36,173 nucleotides of DNA from PVC group bacterium (GTDB lineage Bacteria; Verrucomicrobiota; Kiritimatiellia; SS1-B-03-39; UBA6053): assembly GCA_003565035.1 (NCBI GenBank), contig PXDP01000306.1:1-36173 (forward strand). Reading direction: 5' to 3'. Positions 1-8,979 of this stretch are shown in pieces (positions within the stretch are counted from its first letter, which is position 1; each line of letters opens with the position of its first letter). Made by a program: the position numbers and the translations under genes. The notes beneath the pieces are model-generated. The model was not told the origin of the DNA, ran no database searches, and was given only the letters and a program-made list of their open reading frames with translations.

Positions 1-417
1 CTGGACCCGGAAACTGGTCACCCGGCCGATGAGCAGATAATCCACTCCGCGCACTTCGCCCATTTGCGCCATTTCATCAAAGCGGACAATGCCTTCGAGT
101 TCCTGCTCTTTGAGGAGCTGCTCCAGCTGAGCGCGCTCAATCACACCAAAACGTCCGGTGTTCATCAGCAGCGTGGTGGCCTGATCGGCAGCCACCACAT
201 TCATCCCTTCGACTGCACCCTGCCGGGTGTCCACCTGGAACATGGGCACGCCCACGCGCACACGCTGAATGCCGGCGGGCGGCGGGGGATATTGGCCCAC
301 TTGATTGGTGACCTGGGCGCGGTTGGCGGAGGTTGTCGGTCCGGGGGCCTGACATCCGGTGAACACAAGCGAGGCTGTGGCCAAAGAAACGGAGAAGACT
401 TTGCTGAGGGTATTCAT
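1..417 (-). CDS. CsgG/HfaB-like lipoprotein, partial (C-terminus beyond the window)
   Basis: Reading minus strand from ATG at 417 gives MNTLSKVFSVSLATASLVFTGCQAPGPTTSANRAQVTNQ...RVRVGVPMFQVDTRQGAVEGMNVVAADQATTLLMNTGRFGVIERAQLEQLLKEQELEG...VDYLLIGRVTSF: lipobox (FTGC) plus CsgG-type 'GRFGVIERAQLEQLLKEQ...DYLLIGRVT' pattern. Open to window edge. Confidence 0.75.
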   Translation of the reverse strand, partial: MNTLSKVFSVSLATASLVFTGCQAPGPTTSANRAQVTNQVGQYPPPPAGIQRVRVGVPMFQVDTRQGAVEGMNVVAADQATTLLMNTGRFGVIERAQLEQLLKEQELEGIVRFDEMAQMGEVRGVDYLLIGRVTSFRVQ

Positions 418-498
418 GAGGATTTCCTGTTTGTTGTTTTGAGTTGCAAGTTCAAGCGTAGAAAAAAATGCGGGCAGGTCAAGAGAGAACAACGGATT

Positions 499-3400
499 CT
501 AAAGCCCCGCCGCCTGTTCCCAGTTCATGGCGAGTCGCGTGGACCTGCCGGGATGCAGCCAGAATTCCGTGATGTGCACCGAATCGGAAACGGTGGTTTC
601 CATGCGGTATTCTCCGGGCTCCAAGGTGTCCAGCGTATCCCCGAAGCGCCCTTCGGCCACCAGCTCGCCTTCCGGAGTCAGCAACCGAAACGCGGGCGGG
701 GGCGGCGAAACAATGGCGACCAGATCCCGGGCGAGATTCGCGGCGTCCTCCACCGGCATGTACACGCCGCCGGAGGCCTCCGCCATCCCCTTGAGCTGAC
801 GGGTCCAGTTGGGCCGGTTGATGTCAAAGCCGAGAATTCGGAAGGTCACGGAATCCAGGTCGCGGTAGGCGGCCGCGGAGGCCACGGGGTTGGAGCGGGT
901 GTCGTCTCCACCGTCGGTGAAGAGCACCACCAGCGTTTCCGCCCCGCGTCCGCCCCGGAGATCGCCCCGTGCCTCATCGAGGCTGAAGGCCAGCGGGGTT
1001 CGTCCCACAGGGCGCAGGCTGTCGAGCGTTTCATTGATCAACGCCCGGTCCAGCGGAGCAAAGGGCAGCACCAACTCGGAATCCCGCACCGCATCATCGT
1101 GCAAAGCATTATAGCGGTGTCCGTACACCCGCATGGCGAATTCAACACCGTCGGGCAGCGCGTCCACCAGTTCCCGCACCGCGTCCCGGGCCATGTCGAA
1201 TTTGGTGACATTCTCCAGCGGCGCCCGCATGGACCCGGATGCGTCAAAGATTAAATAAAGCCTCGGGGGCGGCGGCGGCGAGGTGAACGAGGTCACCAGG
1301 GTGGCCGGTCCTTCGGGCTCCTCGGGTATGATATCCTCATCCATGGACGGGGTGGCCCGCACCAGAAACAGCAGCGCATAGGACGTGGTGAGTGCTGAAT
1401 TGCTTTCCCCACTCCGGGTCGGCCAGCTGCCGGCTGCCGACTGGGTATCCACCAAATGCTTTGCCCCCAGCGGATACCATTCATGTTCGCCGATAAATTC
1501 GGTGCCGAGAATTTGCCCGACTCGCTCCAGAGAGTACAAGTAGTAATAGTGAGTCCCATTTTTGTTAGGATGATCGCTGACACTGAACTGATTGGCCAGC
1601 CAGCCGAGCGCATTCAGGATGCGGGGATGGCGGCGCACATCCGCGTCTGCGTCGAGGTGCCGCATGGCCAGCGCATAGGTGCACAATCCTGCCGCCGTCA
1701 TGGCCCCGTAGGTGTTCCGGGCCATGCCGCGATAACCGAAACCGCCCAGATCATCACTCATGTCCAGACTTTGATTGATAGCCGCCCGTATCAGGGTGCG
1801 CTCCCAGACATCCGGGTCCAGGCGCATACCGGCGCGTTCAATGGACCAGAGTCCGAGCACCGCGAACTGGGTGGTCGAATTGTCTCCGTCCCGGCCCTGC
1901 CGGAAGGAAATCGTCCGGTGCATCGGTTCCCGGAGATCCCGACGATCCATCGGAGCCCGTCCGCCTTCCACCGCAAACACCTCCCCGGCATCCGCCCCGT
2001 CTTCCGCCAGCGACGGAAAAAAGTGATCCGGCACATCCGCGGAATAATGCCAGGTGCCTTTTTCTCCCTGCGCCTCCACCAGCCAGCGGGAAATCTGTTC
2101 GAGCTTTTCATGAAATTCCGGATCACCATACGCCCGGATAATCATGGCCAGCAGGCCGATCTCGTAAACTTGCAGCTGGTTGGGATTGACCCGGTGCAGA
2201 TACTCCCGGAGCAGCTCATCGAACTCGGGGTATATCTTATGCGCCTCCACATTCACCAGCGCATAGAGGGAAATAATCATATACCGGCGGCCGCTCAGAC
2301 GCCCCCTGGCCGTGTAACGGGTCTGCAGATGTTCCCAGAGAAACTCGCGGCCGCGGTCAATGGCTTCGTTCACCTGTTCCGGGGTGAGGCCCACGCCCTC
2401 AAGACCTTTGGGCTCCAACGCCAAATCCCAAAGCCGTATTCCATGGCCGGAGGATGACAAATCCAGTGCAGGGACCGGCTCCGCCTCATCCTGCGGCCCC
2501 ACCGGATGCAGCGCATATGTCCTGACCCCGCCGTGCAGCAGCCGCAGATTTTTCTGTTCCTCCTCCGGAATCCGCCAGACCATGCGCAGCGGAATCTCAA
2601 CCCCCGGCGGAAACCACCGTTCACTCATGCCGCGGGCGGACTGATGATTTTTCTCCCCCCAAAACAAATGAATGGGACGGTACACGCTTCCGTTCGACGA
2701 CAGCAGCTTGAAGCGGTGGGTCGGATCCAGAAAGGCCCCCTCCGGATGCGTGGCGTTCAGCAACAAATCCACGGCGAACCAAACCCGGCCCGACCGGGAC
2801 CCTGGAATATCTTCGGGAAAATCATAGCCGGTGATGCGCAGATCAAGATCGACATCCAAATCCCGGGCAAGCACCTCTTCAGGTACAGCCGGAGCCACGG
2901 GCGTGCCTTTCACCGGAATTCGGATCAGCTCGGGAACGGTCAGACGCTCTCCCGGTCCGACGGTGTGTGGACCAAAGCCAAAAAGCAATTCCGCGGAGTC
3001 TGAAGCGTCCCAAACGCCTTCCGGCAACGAAAAGGCGATGCGGCCTCCCGCATGACGCTGCGGCAGAAAGTGCCAGAGATCCGGAAGATCCGTGCCCCGT
3101 GAGGGAATTGAGAACAGATGCCGCCCATCCAGCAGGAGAAACACCCGCTCCTGCCAGTCGCGTGGCCGCAGCACCTCCGCATCGCGGTTTGTGCCCACCG
3201 GCGTTCTCAGACTGCGCCCGCGAACATCAAACACCCGCCAAACCATACCGGAATTGGAGCGGCCCTCAAATTCTTCCGCGCTCCAGGTGCCATGCACCTG
3301 CACAGAAGCCAGTTGATTTGTCCCGGCCACCAGGGGATCCGGTTCGGGAACCGTTTCACCCACAGGGAAGATCGGAAAATGCATGTGCCCGTACTCCGCA

Positions 3401-6177
3401 TCCAGCCAGTGCAGCTCCACATGCCCGAGATTTTCCGGCGCAATCGGAAAATACAGGATTCCCTCGGCCACACGCCCCGTCCGCTGCAAACGGACACCGC
3501 TCGGCATGGACAACGGATCATTCCGCACACTGTCCGCCGGAATCAGCCGCCCGCCGCCGTCCACGACGAAAACAGTATCCTCCCAGTTGCGCTGCGTGTA
3601 GTGTTGATCCCGTCCGGCATCCGTGTCGGACCGGCGCTGCAGGGTCACGTGCACCCCCAGCATTACCCGCCCGTCCTCCACCGGCGTGCCGTGGATGGAT
3701 TCAAACAAAAATGCGTGCGGAATCTCCACCGAAATCTGTTCATTCTGTCCGGAAAGATTCAGAGCAATCGGGTGCTCAGGCGGCTCCTGTTCCGGATCCT
3801 CGGCCAGCCGGGACAGCGGGAATTCCAGGGGCGGCAGACTCGGTGCCGGCCGCTGATCCGCCTTTGCGGAATCGGGCGCGGCCGCATCGTCATCCCGGGC
3901 CTCCACCACCGCGGCCAGCCCGTCCGGCTCCACCGAAGGATCCGCCTCCGCCATGTCAACCGCTTCGGCACGCACCGTGCCGTTTTCAAAATCAATCGGC
4001 ACGGTACCGCCCGAGGTCACACCGTTGTAATGAAAATCCACCCGCCGGGCTGCGGTTTCCGGTTCAAACACAAACCAAAAACGCCGGGGTTCGCCCCGCG
4101 GCGGCAGCCACAGTTCATCGTCAAAGGGCATACCACCGCGAAAATGAGTGGACGCCGCCTGGAGGATGGACCCGTCCGGCATCCGCAGGCGCGCCCGCTG
4201 CACCCCTTTGTACATTCCGCCGGTGCCGCTGACATTGCGGATTTGCACCTCCACCTCCAGCGCCACCGGATTTTCGCGCCAGCGGGCGGAGAGAATCTCC
4301 AGGGGCAGCGGATTGTCCTCTATCCGCGCCAGCACCGCCGGTTCAGGAACCGCCTGCGGATCCCCGCGGAGGGTAAAGCGGATCGGGTCCGGAAACTGCG
4401 CCCCGGCCGCGCGCTGATACTCCGGAAAATCAAAAACCAGCTCCAGGGCCTTTGCATCCGCCGGAACCGGAAACACCATGCGGCCGCCGGTCCGAACATC
4501 CGGCAGAAAGGTGGGATTCATCGGCAACGTTGAAAGCACCGGATCGCGGACCGATCGGTCGCGGCCGTCGGCGACAACCTGCAAAAGGTCGTCAGCTCTT
4601 AAATAATCTGTCACCCGCGCGTTGGCCACGGTGTCATTTGGATCGGCACCCCGCTCCACCGCCAGCGCGTCGATTTCATCCATGCGCTGCCCTTCCCCTT
4701 TCACATCCACCGCCAGCCACACCATGCCTTCAGGCGCGGACACACCGTTGAGGGATTCCGTCTCCTCCACAGCTGTGACCCACACCTCCATTTGATTCTC
4801 GGAGATCCCCTGATGCAACGCGGTCACCTCTTCACGGTCGGGAGCGGCCATCAACTCCGCACGCAACGGGGGAAACAGATCATGATAATAATGAAGGGAG
4901 AGCGCGTAAACCGGTTCATCCGGAACCACGAACGCCACCCGCCCGCGCACTCCGTCTCCGGTATTCAGCAGCCGCACCGAATCAGGCAGCACTCCCGGCA
5001 CGCGGGAATCGGGCCGCACCGCCGGCCGCGCATGAACGCCGTTCACCACTGCAAACAACTGACGATGCAGCGGTCCCAGCAAAAGGGCTTCCTCATAATT
5101 CAGCTCCAGCAGCAAATCGATCGCCTGATCATTCACAAAGCGCGCATCCATCACCAGCCACTTCATGCCGTTCGGAGCCGGGTCCCCGGCCAGTTCGTCC
5201 AGCAGTTCAACCCCAAAGACACTCACCGAGAATCCCCGGTTGTTTCCCCGGACCGGGGGCGAAAGCACCTGAGGACCCGCCGACAAATCCATATCTGCCC
5301 CGGCGGGTTCCGTCCCGCGGGTCTCTGCCGGGGTCTGCGCCTGCAGCCGTTCGCGGAACAGTGCGGTTAAGGCCGGTTCCGGCTCCAGTGCGGTCACATC
5401 CAGCGGCTCCGCCCGGCCACTGACCGCCAAAGATTTTCCATCGGAAACCGCGACGGTGATCTCCACCCCGTCAACCCGAGCGTCCGCGGCGCCGCCGGAC
5501 AGGCCCATGCGCACCTCGCGGCCCGCAAACACCTCCGCCGCGACCTTTGCGAGATCCGACGCCCCCCGGGGACCGCCATAATAGAGCAGCACCACCGGGC
5601 CGGAGCCCGGAAGGCGCGGAGCCAGTTCCCGCAGCGCGGCGGCAGGATCGACAATCTCCACCCCGTCCAACTGCTGACGCAAATGCGGCAAAAAAGCCAT
5701 GCCGGCCGGCGGTTCAGTCAGCCCGACCACCGGGGTGCCCCGCACCGTGCGGAAAGGTTCAAACAGCCGGGCCCCGTCTGCCGCCCGCACATTCGCGGAC
5801 ACCGCGGGCAGCCCGCTTTCCGCCAGCACCTCCAACAAACGTGCGGCGCCAAACCGGAAATCGCGGTGGCTGATGTTCATGGCATCCGGACGAAGGCGCA
5901 TCAAGGCCTCGGCGGCCAGCGCCCCGCGGGTTGCGGCGCTGTCACTTCCCATCAGCGCATTTCCGGCATCGACAAATAAGAGATCCGTGTGACGGGAGCG
6001 CAGATCCGCGATGCCGGAAGCAATGCGCGCCAGACCGGGATAGCCCGACGCGGCCGGACAGGCGGCGCAGGGAAGTAAACGCCCCTCCAGATCGGAGGTC
6101 ACCACCATCGATGGCGCTGCATGAACGTTCAGGCAGGCGGCAAAAAGAATAAACAGGAGAAATGTTTTCATTTTCAT
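499..6177 (-). CDS. Giant exported mosaic protein: signal peptide, degenerate 5'-nucleotidase/metallophosphatase-like domain, several beta-sandwich-like repeats, prenyltransferase/squalene-cyclase-like toroid domain, vWA domain
   Basis: ORF 499..6216; start placed at internal ATG 6177 (MKMKTFLLFILFAACLNVHA signal peptide). Metallophosphatase-like N-terminus (VTSDLEGRLLPCAACP...LFVDAGNALMGS...MNISHRDF); toroid-like region (NPNQLQVYEIGLLAMIIRAYG...TTQFAVLGLWSIERAG...NSALTTSYALLFLVRA); C-terminal vWA MIDAS (RLYLIFDASGSM...VVLFTDGGDD). Confidence 0.85.
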   Translation of the reverse strand: MKMKTFLLFILFAACLNVHAAPSMVVTSDLEGRLLPCAACPAASGYPGLARIASGIADLRSRHTDLLFVDAGNALMGSDSAATRGALAAEALMRLRPDAMNISHRDFRFGAARLLEVLAESGLPAVSANVRAADGARLFEPFRTVRGTPVVGLTEPPAGMAFLPHLRQQLDGVEIVDPAAALRELAPRLPGSGPVVLLYYGGPRGASDLAKVAAEVFAGREVRMGLSGGAADARVDGVEITVAVSDGKSLAVSGRAEPLDVTALEPEPALTALFRERLQAQTPAETRGTEPAGADMDLSAGPQVLSPPVRGNNRGFSVSVFGVELLDELAGDPAPNGMKWLVMDARFVNDQAIDLLLELNYEEALLLGPLHRQLFAVVNGVHARPAVRPDSRVPGVLPDSVRLLNTGDGVRGRVAFVVPDEPVYALSLHYYHDLFPPLRAELMAAPDREEVTALHQGISENQMEVWVTAVEETESLNGVSAPEGMVWLAVDVKGEGQRMDEIDALAVERGADPNDTVANARVTDYLRADDLLQVVADGRDRSVRDPVLSTLPMNPTFLPDVRTGGRMVFPVPADAKALELVFDFPEYQRAAGAQFPDPIRFTLRGDPQAVPEPAVLARIEDNPLPLEILSARWRENPVALEVEVQIRNVSGTGGMYKGVQRARLRMPDGSILQAASTHFRGGMPFDDELWLPPRGEPRRFWFVFEPETAARRVDFHYNGVTSGGTVPIDFENGTVRAEAVDMAEADPSVEPDGLAAVVEARDDDAAAPDSAKADQRPAPSLPPLEFPLSRLAEDPEQEPPEHPIALNLSGQNEQISVEIPHAFLFESIHGTPVEDGRVMLGVHVTLQRRSDTDAGRDQHYTQRNWEDTVFVVDGGGRLIPADSVRNDPLSMPSGVRLQRTGRVAEGILYFPIAPENLGHVELHWLDAEYGHMHFPIFPVGETVPEPDPLVAGTNQLASVQVHGTWSAEEFEGRSNSGMVWRVFDVRGRSLRTPVGTNRDAEVLRPRDWQERVFLLLDGRHLFSIPSRGTDLPDLWHFLPQRHAGGRIAFSLPEGVWDASDSAELLFGFGPHTVGPGERLTVPELIRIPVKGTPVAPAVPEEVLARDLDVDLDLRITGYDFPEDIPGSRSGRVWFAVDLLLNATHPEGAFLDPTHRFKLLSSNGSVYRPIHLFWGEKNHQSARGMSERWFPPGVEIPLRMVWRIPEEEQKNLRLLHGGVRTYALHPVGPQDEAEPVPALDLSSSGHGIRLWDLALEPKGLEGVGLTPEQVNEAIDRGREFLWEHLQTRYTARGRLSGRRYMIISLYALVNVEAHKIYPEFDELLREYLHRVNPNQLQVYEIGLLAMIIRAYGDPEFHEKLEQISRWLVEAQGEKGTWHYSADVPDHFFPSLAEDGADAGEVFAVEGGRAPMDRRDLREPMHRTISFRQGRDGDNSTTQFAVLGLWSIERAGMRLDPDVWERTLIRAAINQSLDMSDDLGGFGYRGMARNTYGAMTAAGLCTYALAMRHLDADADVRRHPRILNALGWLANQFSVSDHPNKNGTHYYYLYSLERVGQILGTEFIGEHEWYPLGAKHLVDTQSAAGSWPTRSGESNSALTTSYALLFLVRATPSMDEDIIPEEPEGPATLVTSFTSPPPPPRLYLIFDASGSMRAPLENVTKFDMARDAVRELVDALPDGVEFAMRVYGHRYNALHDDAVRDSELVLPFAPLDRALINETLDSLRPVGRTPLAFSLDEARGDLRGGRGAETLVVLFTDGGDDTRSNPVASAAAYRDLDSVTFRILGFDINRPNWTRQLKGMAEASGGVYMPVEDAANLARDLVAIVSPPPPAFRLLTPEGELVAEGRFGDTLDTLEPGEYRMETTVSDSVHITEFWLHPGRSTRLAMNWEQAAGL

Positions 6178-6188
6178 CTCATGGATCG

Positions 6189-8450
6189 TCAGGATAAGCC
6201 TATGGCGAGTGCACAACCAATCGTCCTGTAAACTCCGGCAAACAGCAATCCTACTGCTGCTCCCGGACCGGAAAGTGCAGAAAAGACCAGCAAGAGTGCT
6301 CCGATATAATTACAAATAAAACATCCAGCGGTCATATTTTCATGACACACATACATTGACGCCAGAAGGGCAACCAATTTCGCACCGATCAGGACTACTT
6401 TCGCGCCGTACATGGCGGTTCCGCCGCCCCATCCTTCATCGCCGATCCGGCCCAGTATTTCACCGGTTTCGGGATTGAGTTCCCACCATGCTGTTTTTTC
6501 AACCGGGAGACGGTCCAGTGAATCGGGGATCATCAGCACCAAATCCTGCTCAAGGGCTTTTTCAAGGTGATGTTGAATTCTTGGAGAAAACGAGTGAGCC
6601 TTGAGATCCTCGCGGGATTCAAGGGTAACCCAGGCATCCGCCCCGGTTTGCTCCATTAACAAGGAGGTGCTGACCATCTTCGGGTTACGCATTTCCACAA
6701 TGACGGATTCCACCAGTGCATCCACCATCCCCTGCATAAACACCGGCCCGGTTTGCCGGTCCGTGGAGTTCACACGGTTGCCGAGAATATCTATACCGGT
6801 ACGGAGATAGGTCTCATTTTCTTCTCCAAGCATCGGCTGATTATGCCAGGCGACAAGATTCGCTTCGGCCAAAAACACATGATTCATGGATGGATTGAAT
6901 TCAGCGCGGGTGGTGGCCCAGTCATACAACTCTTCGGGGAAAACATCTAAGTTTTCCAATGAGGCCTGGACCTGAGCCGGGTTATTTCCGGCTTCAAAAT
7001 GCAGGGCTCCCAGCATGGCCGGCCGGCTGGCAAGCAGATGATCGAGCTGCCGGGCGGATGCAAATTCACGCTGTATGAAACCCGTTTGCATTAACACGCT
7101 GGACTGACGGCTCAGGGCCATTCCACGAAAGATTTTTTCTTCGTCGTTCAGTTCCACCACATCCGCATGGGAGCTATTCCGGGCAGGGTCTTCCGGAAAC
7201 ACATCGTAAACACGCCGGACCTCTTCGCGCACCTCTCCGCCGGGATGCTCCCATTGAAACACCAGATCCACTCCCGTCAGGAGACTCTGCGGGCGGCGGT
7301 CTGCGCCTCTGAGCCCGATGGCCCCCAAAGCACCTGTCGCTTGGGTGACCGCCCGTCCAGTAGCCGTTTGCATATGATTATCGTTCAGGACACCTTGTTC
7401 ATCGAACCCCATCTGGAGGATCAGATCATTTCCGATTTCGAGAAAAGGAACCCAGTTTGAGCTTACTTTCATTTGCCGCAACACTTCGTCAAGGTACCCT
7501 TCTCCAAGCTCCCGCATCCTTTCAAAACTTAAGTTCATCTCGTCGTTCATCAACCCGACCTCAAAATGTGCATGGGTATAATCCGCCGGGCGCAGCGTGT
7601 GTTCCAGAGCGGTCTCGGTATGAAATCCATTTGCATCCCGGCGTTCAACCCGGACCACAAATGTGACCCGCTGATACAGCGCATCGTCAAGATCCTCAAT
7701 ACTCACCTCCGTGTCGGGATTCGGAACAGCGCCCCCGGCAGGGTTGAGACTCCGCTTGTCGCCGTCATGTTCCAGGACCACCCACCAAATCCTGGATGGC
7801 GTGAGGAGTGGAGACTCTTGCGGGGATTCGACCGCCTCAAGCCAGGATTGCAAAACGGGAATCTGCGTCTCCATCCGCCCGGCAATCCTTTCCATGCGCC
7901 GCTCCAAAATACCGGCCATTTCTGTGAACTGGGCAAGGCCATCGGGGTCTCCCTCCCCCTCAGGAATTTCCTGGACCGGTGGAAGCCACGCATCCCGGAG
8001 AGGGGCGTCGACAGTGAACGGAGCCTGTTTCACTTCGGCGGAGGCCAATTCAACCTGATGGCCGCCTAATTCCAAAAGCCGGGCCAGCAGAACAGCGCGG
8101 TCAATAGAATTTCCTGTGCCGTCCATCATGACGGCAGATGGCGAACGCAAGCGCCCCTCATACGGCACTTCCACCGTGTGCTCCATTACCCAGTCCAGCA
8201 GAGTTTGAGGATCATTTCCTATTCTGCGGATCAACTCGGCGGGATCGTAGCCCTCTCCGGTCAACATGTCCCGGTAGGCGCGAGCGGAACGAAAAAAGTC
8301 CTCCATAGCGGCAAGCTGCTCTTCGGCGGTCGGCCCGCCGTTCACCTCATCCGCAATCAGTACCGCCGATGGAAACAGCGTGGCGGCAAAGAGAACGACG
8401 GTTAAACAGGAGGCCTGAATACGACGCGTGAGGGGATGGCAGGTAAACAT
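6189..8450 (-). CDS. Exported transglutaminase-fold protein with hydrophobic C-terminal segment(s)
   Basis: 753 aa; N-terminal hydrophobic signal; transglutaminase-like core DPQTLLDWVMEHTVEVPYEGRLRSPSAVMMDGTGNSIDRAVLLARLLELGGHQVELA; C-terminal hydrophobic stretch VVLIGAKLVALLASMYVCHENMTAGCFICNYIGALLLVFSALSGPGAAVGLLFAG. Confidence 0.7.
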   Translation of the reverse strand: MFTCHPLTRRIQASCLTVVLFAATLFPSAVLIADEVNGGPTAEEQLAAMEDFFRSARAYRDMLTGEGYDPAELIRRIGNDPQTLLDWVMEHTVEVPYEGRLRSPSAVMMDGTGNSIDRAVLLARLLELGGHQVELASAEVKQAPFTVDAPLRDAWLPPVQEIPEGEGDPDGLAQFTEMAGILERRMERIAGRMETQIPVLQSWLEAVESPQESPLLTPSRIWWVVLEHDGDKRSLNPAGGAVPNPDTEVSIEDLDDALYQRVTFVVRVERRDANGFHTETALEHTLRPADYTHAHFEVGLMNDEMNLSFERMRELGEGYLDEVLRQMKVSSNWVPFLEIGNDLILQMGFDEQGVLNDNHMQTATGRAVTQATGALGAIGLRGADRRPQSLLTGVDLVFQWEHPGGEVREEVRRVYDVFPEDPARNSSHADVVELNDEEKIFRGMALSRQSSVLMQTGFIQREFASARQLDHLLASRPAMLGALHFEAGNNPAQVQASLENLDVFPEELYDWATTRAEFNPSMNHVFLAEANLVAWHNQPMLGEENETYLRTGIDILGNRVNSTDRQTGPVFMQGMVDALVESVIVEMRNPKMVSTSLLMEQTGADAWVTLESREDLKAHSFSPRIQHHLEKALEQDLVLMIPDSLDRLPVEKTAWWELNPETGEILGRIGDEGWGGGTAMYGAKVVLIGAKLVALLASMYVCHENMTAGCFICNYIGALLLVFSALSGPGAAVGLLFAGVYRTIGCALAIGLS

Positions 8451-8547
8451 TTTGTCTTCCTCGTTTCTGGATACGTTCGATGATAATCTACACTATCCCT
8501 ATAGAAAATCACATAATCGATAGGAGGTCAAGAAACGATCCGGGATA

Positions 8548-8976
8548 TCATCGCAGAGGTGCGGGCTCCTGAACCCAGCCCTCCCGGCGGGCGCTGGGTG
8601 CATGTAAGTAGGTCTCGATGCGCTCCATGCCGGAATTCAGGAAATCCCCCCACTCGATCCGGGTCTCGATCCGGTAGAATTCATCCTCCTCGGCTCCGAC
8701 CGGCTCCACAATCCGCCGCCAGCGGTAGTCCCGGAAGTCTCCGTCAAAGCGGCCGCTGAATTCGCCGCGGTCCAAATCCTCCAAATCGAGCGGTTCAATC
8801 AAATCCACAAGGTTCATCAGCGTCCGCGCGGTCTCGTATTGCCGCGCCGAGGTCACCACCGCAATCCCCTCGCCCACCGCGCCGAAAAAAGCCACCAGCG
8901 ACAAGCCCAGCACCAGGATGGCCAGCAAAACCTCCAGCAGCGAAAAGCCCTCCGTCCTGGCATGATTCGTTTTCAT
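8548..8976 (-). CDS. gspI: Type II secretion / type IV pilin-like minor pseudopilin (GspI-like)
   Basis: 142 aa with prepilin peptidase motif TEG^FSLLEVLLAILVLGLSLVAFFGAV; position after gspG/gspH-like genes. Confidence 0.7.
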   Translation of the reverse strand: MKTNHARTEGFSLLEVLLAILVLGLSLVAFFGAVGEGIAVVTSARQYETARTLMNLVDLIEPLDLEDLDRGEFSGRFDGDFRDYRWRRIVEPVGAEEDEFYRIETRIEWGDFLNSGMERIETYLHAPSARREGWVQEPAPLR

Positions 8977-8979
8977 GGA

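Noticed and set aside
64-1254. 396-aa plus-strand ORF
   Set aside because: Antisense to the CsgG-like gene and the vWA part of the giant protein; no recognisable domain, low-complexity His/Gly composition.
1456-4533. Large plus-strand ORFs (1456..2457, 2967..4232, 3118..4533)
   Set aside because: Antisense to the giant mosaic protein; Pro/Arg/His-rich low-complexity translations.
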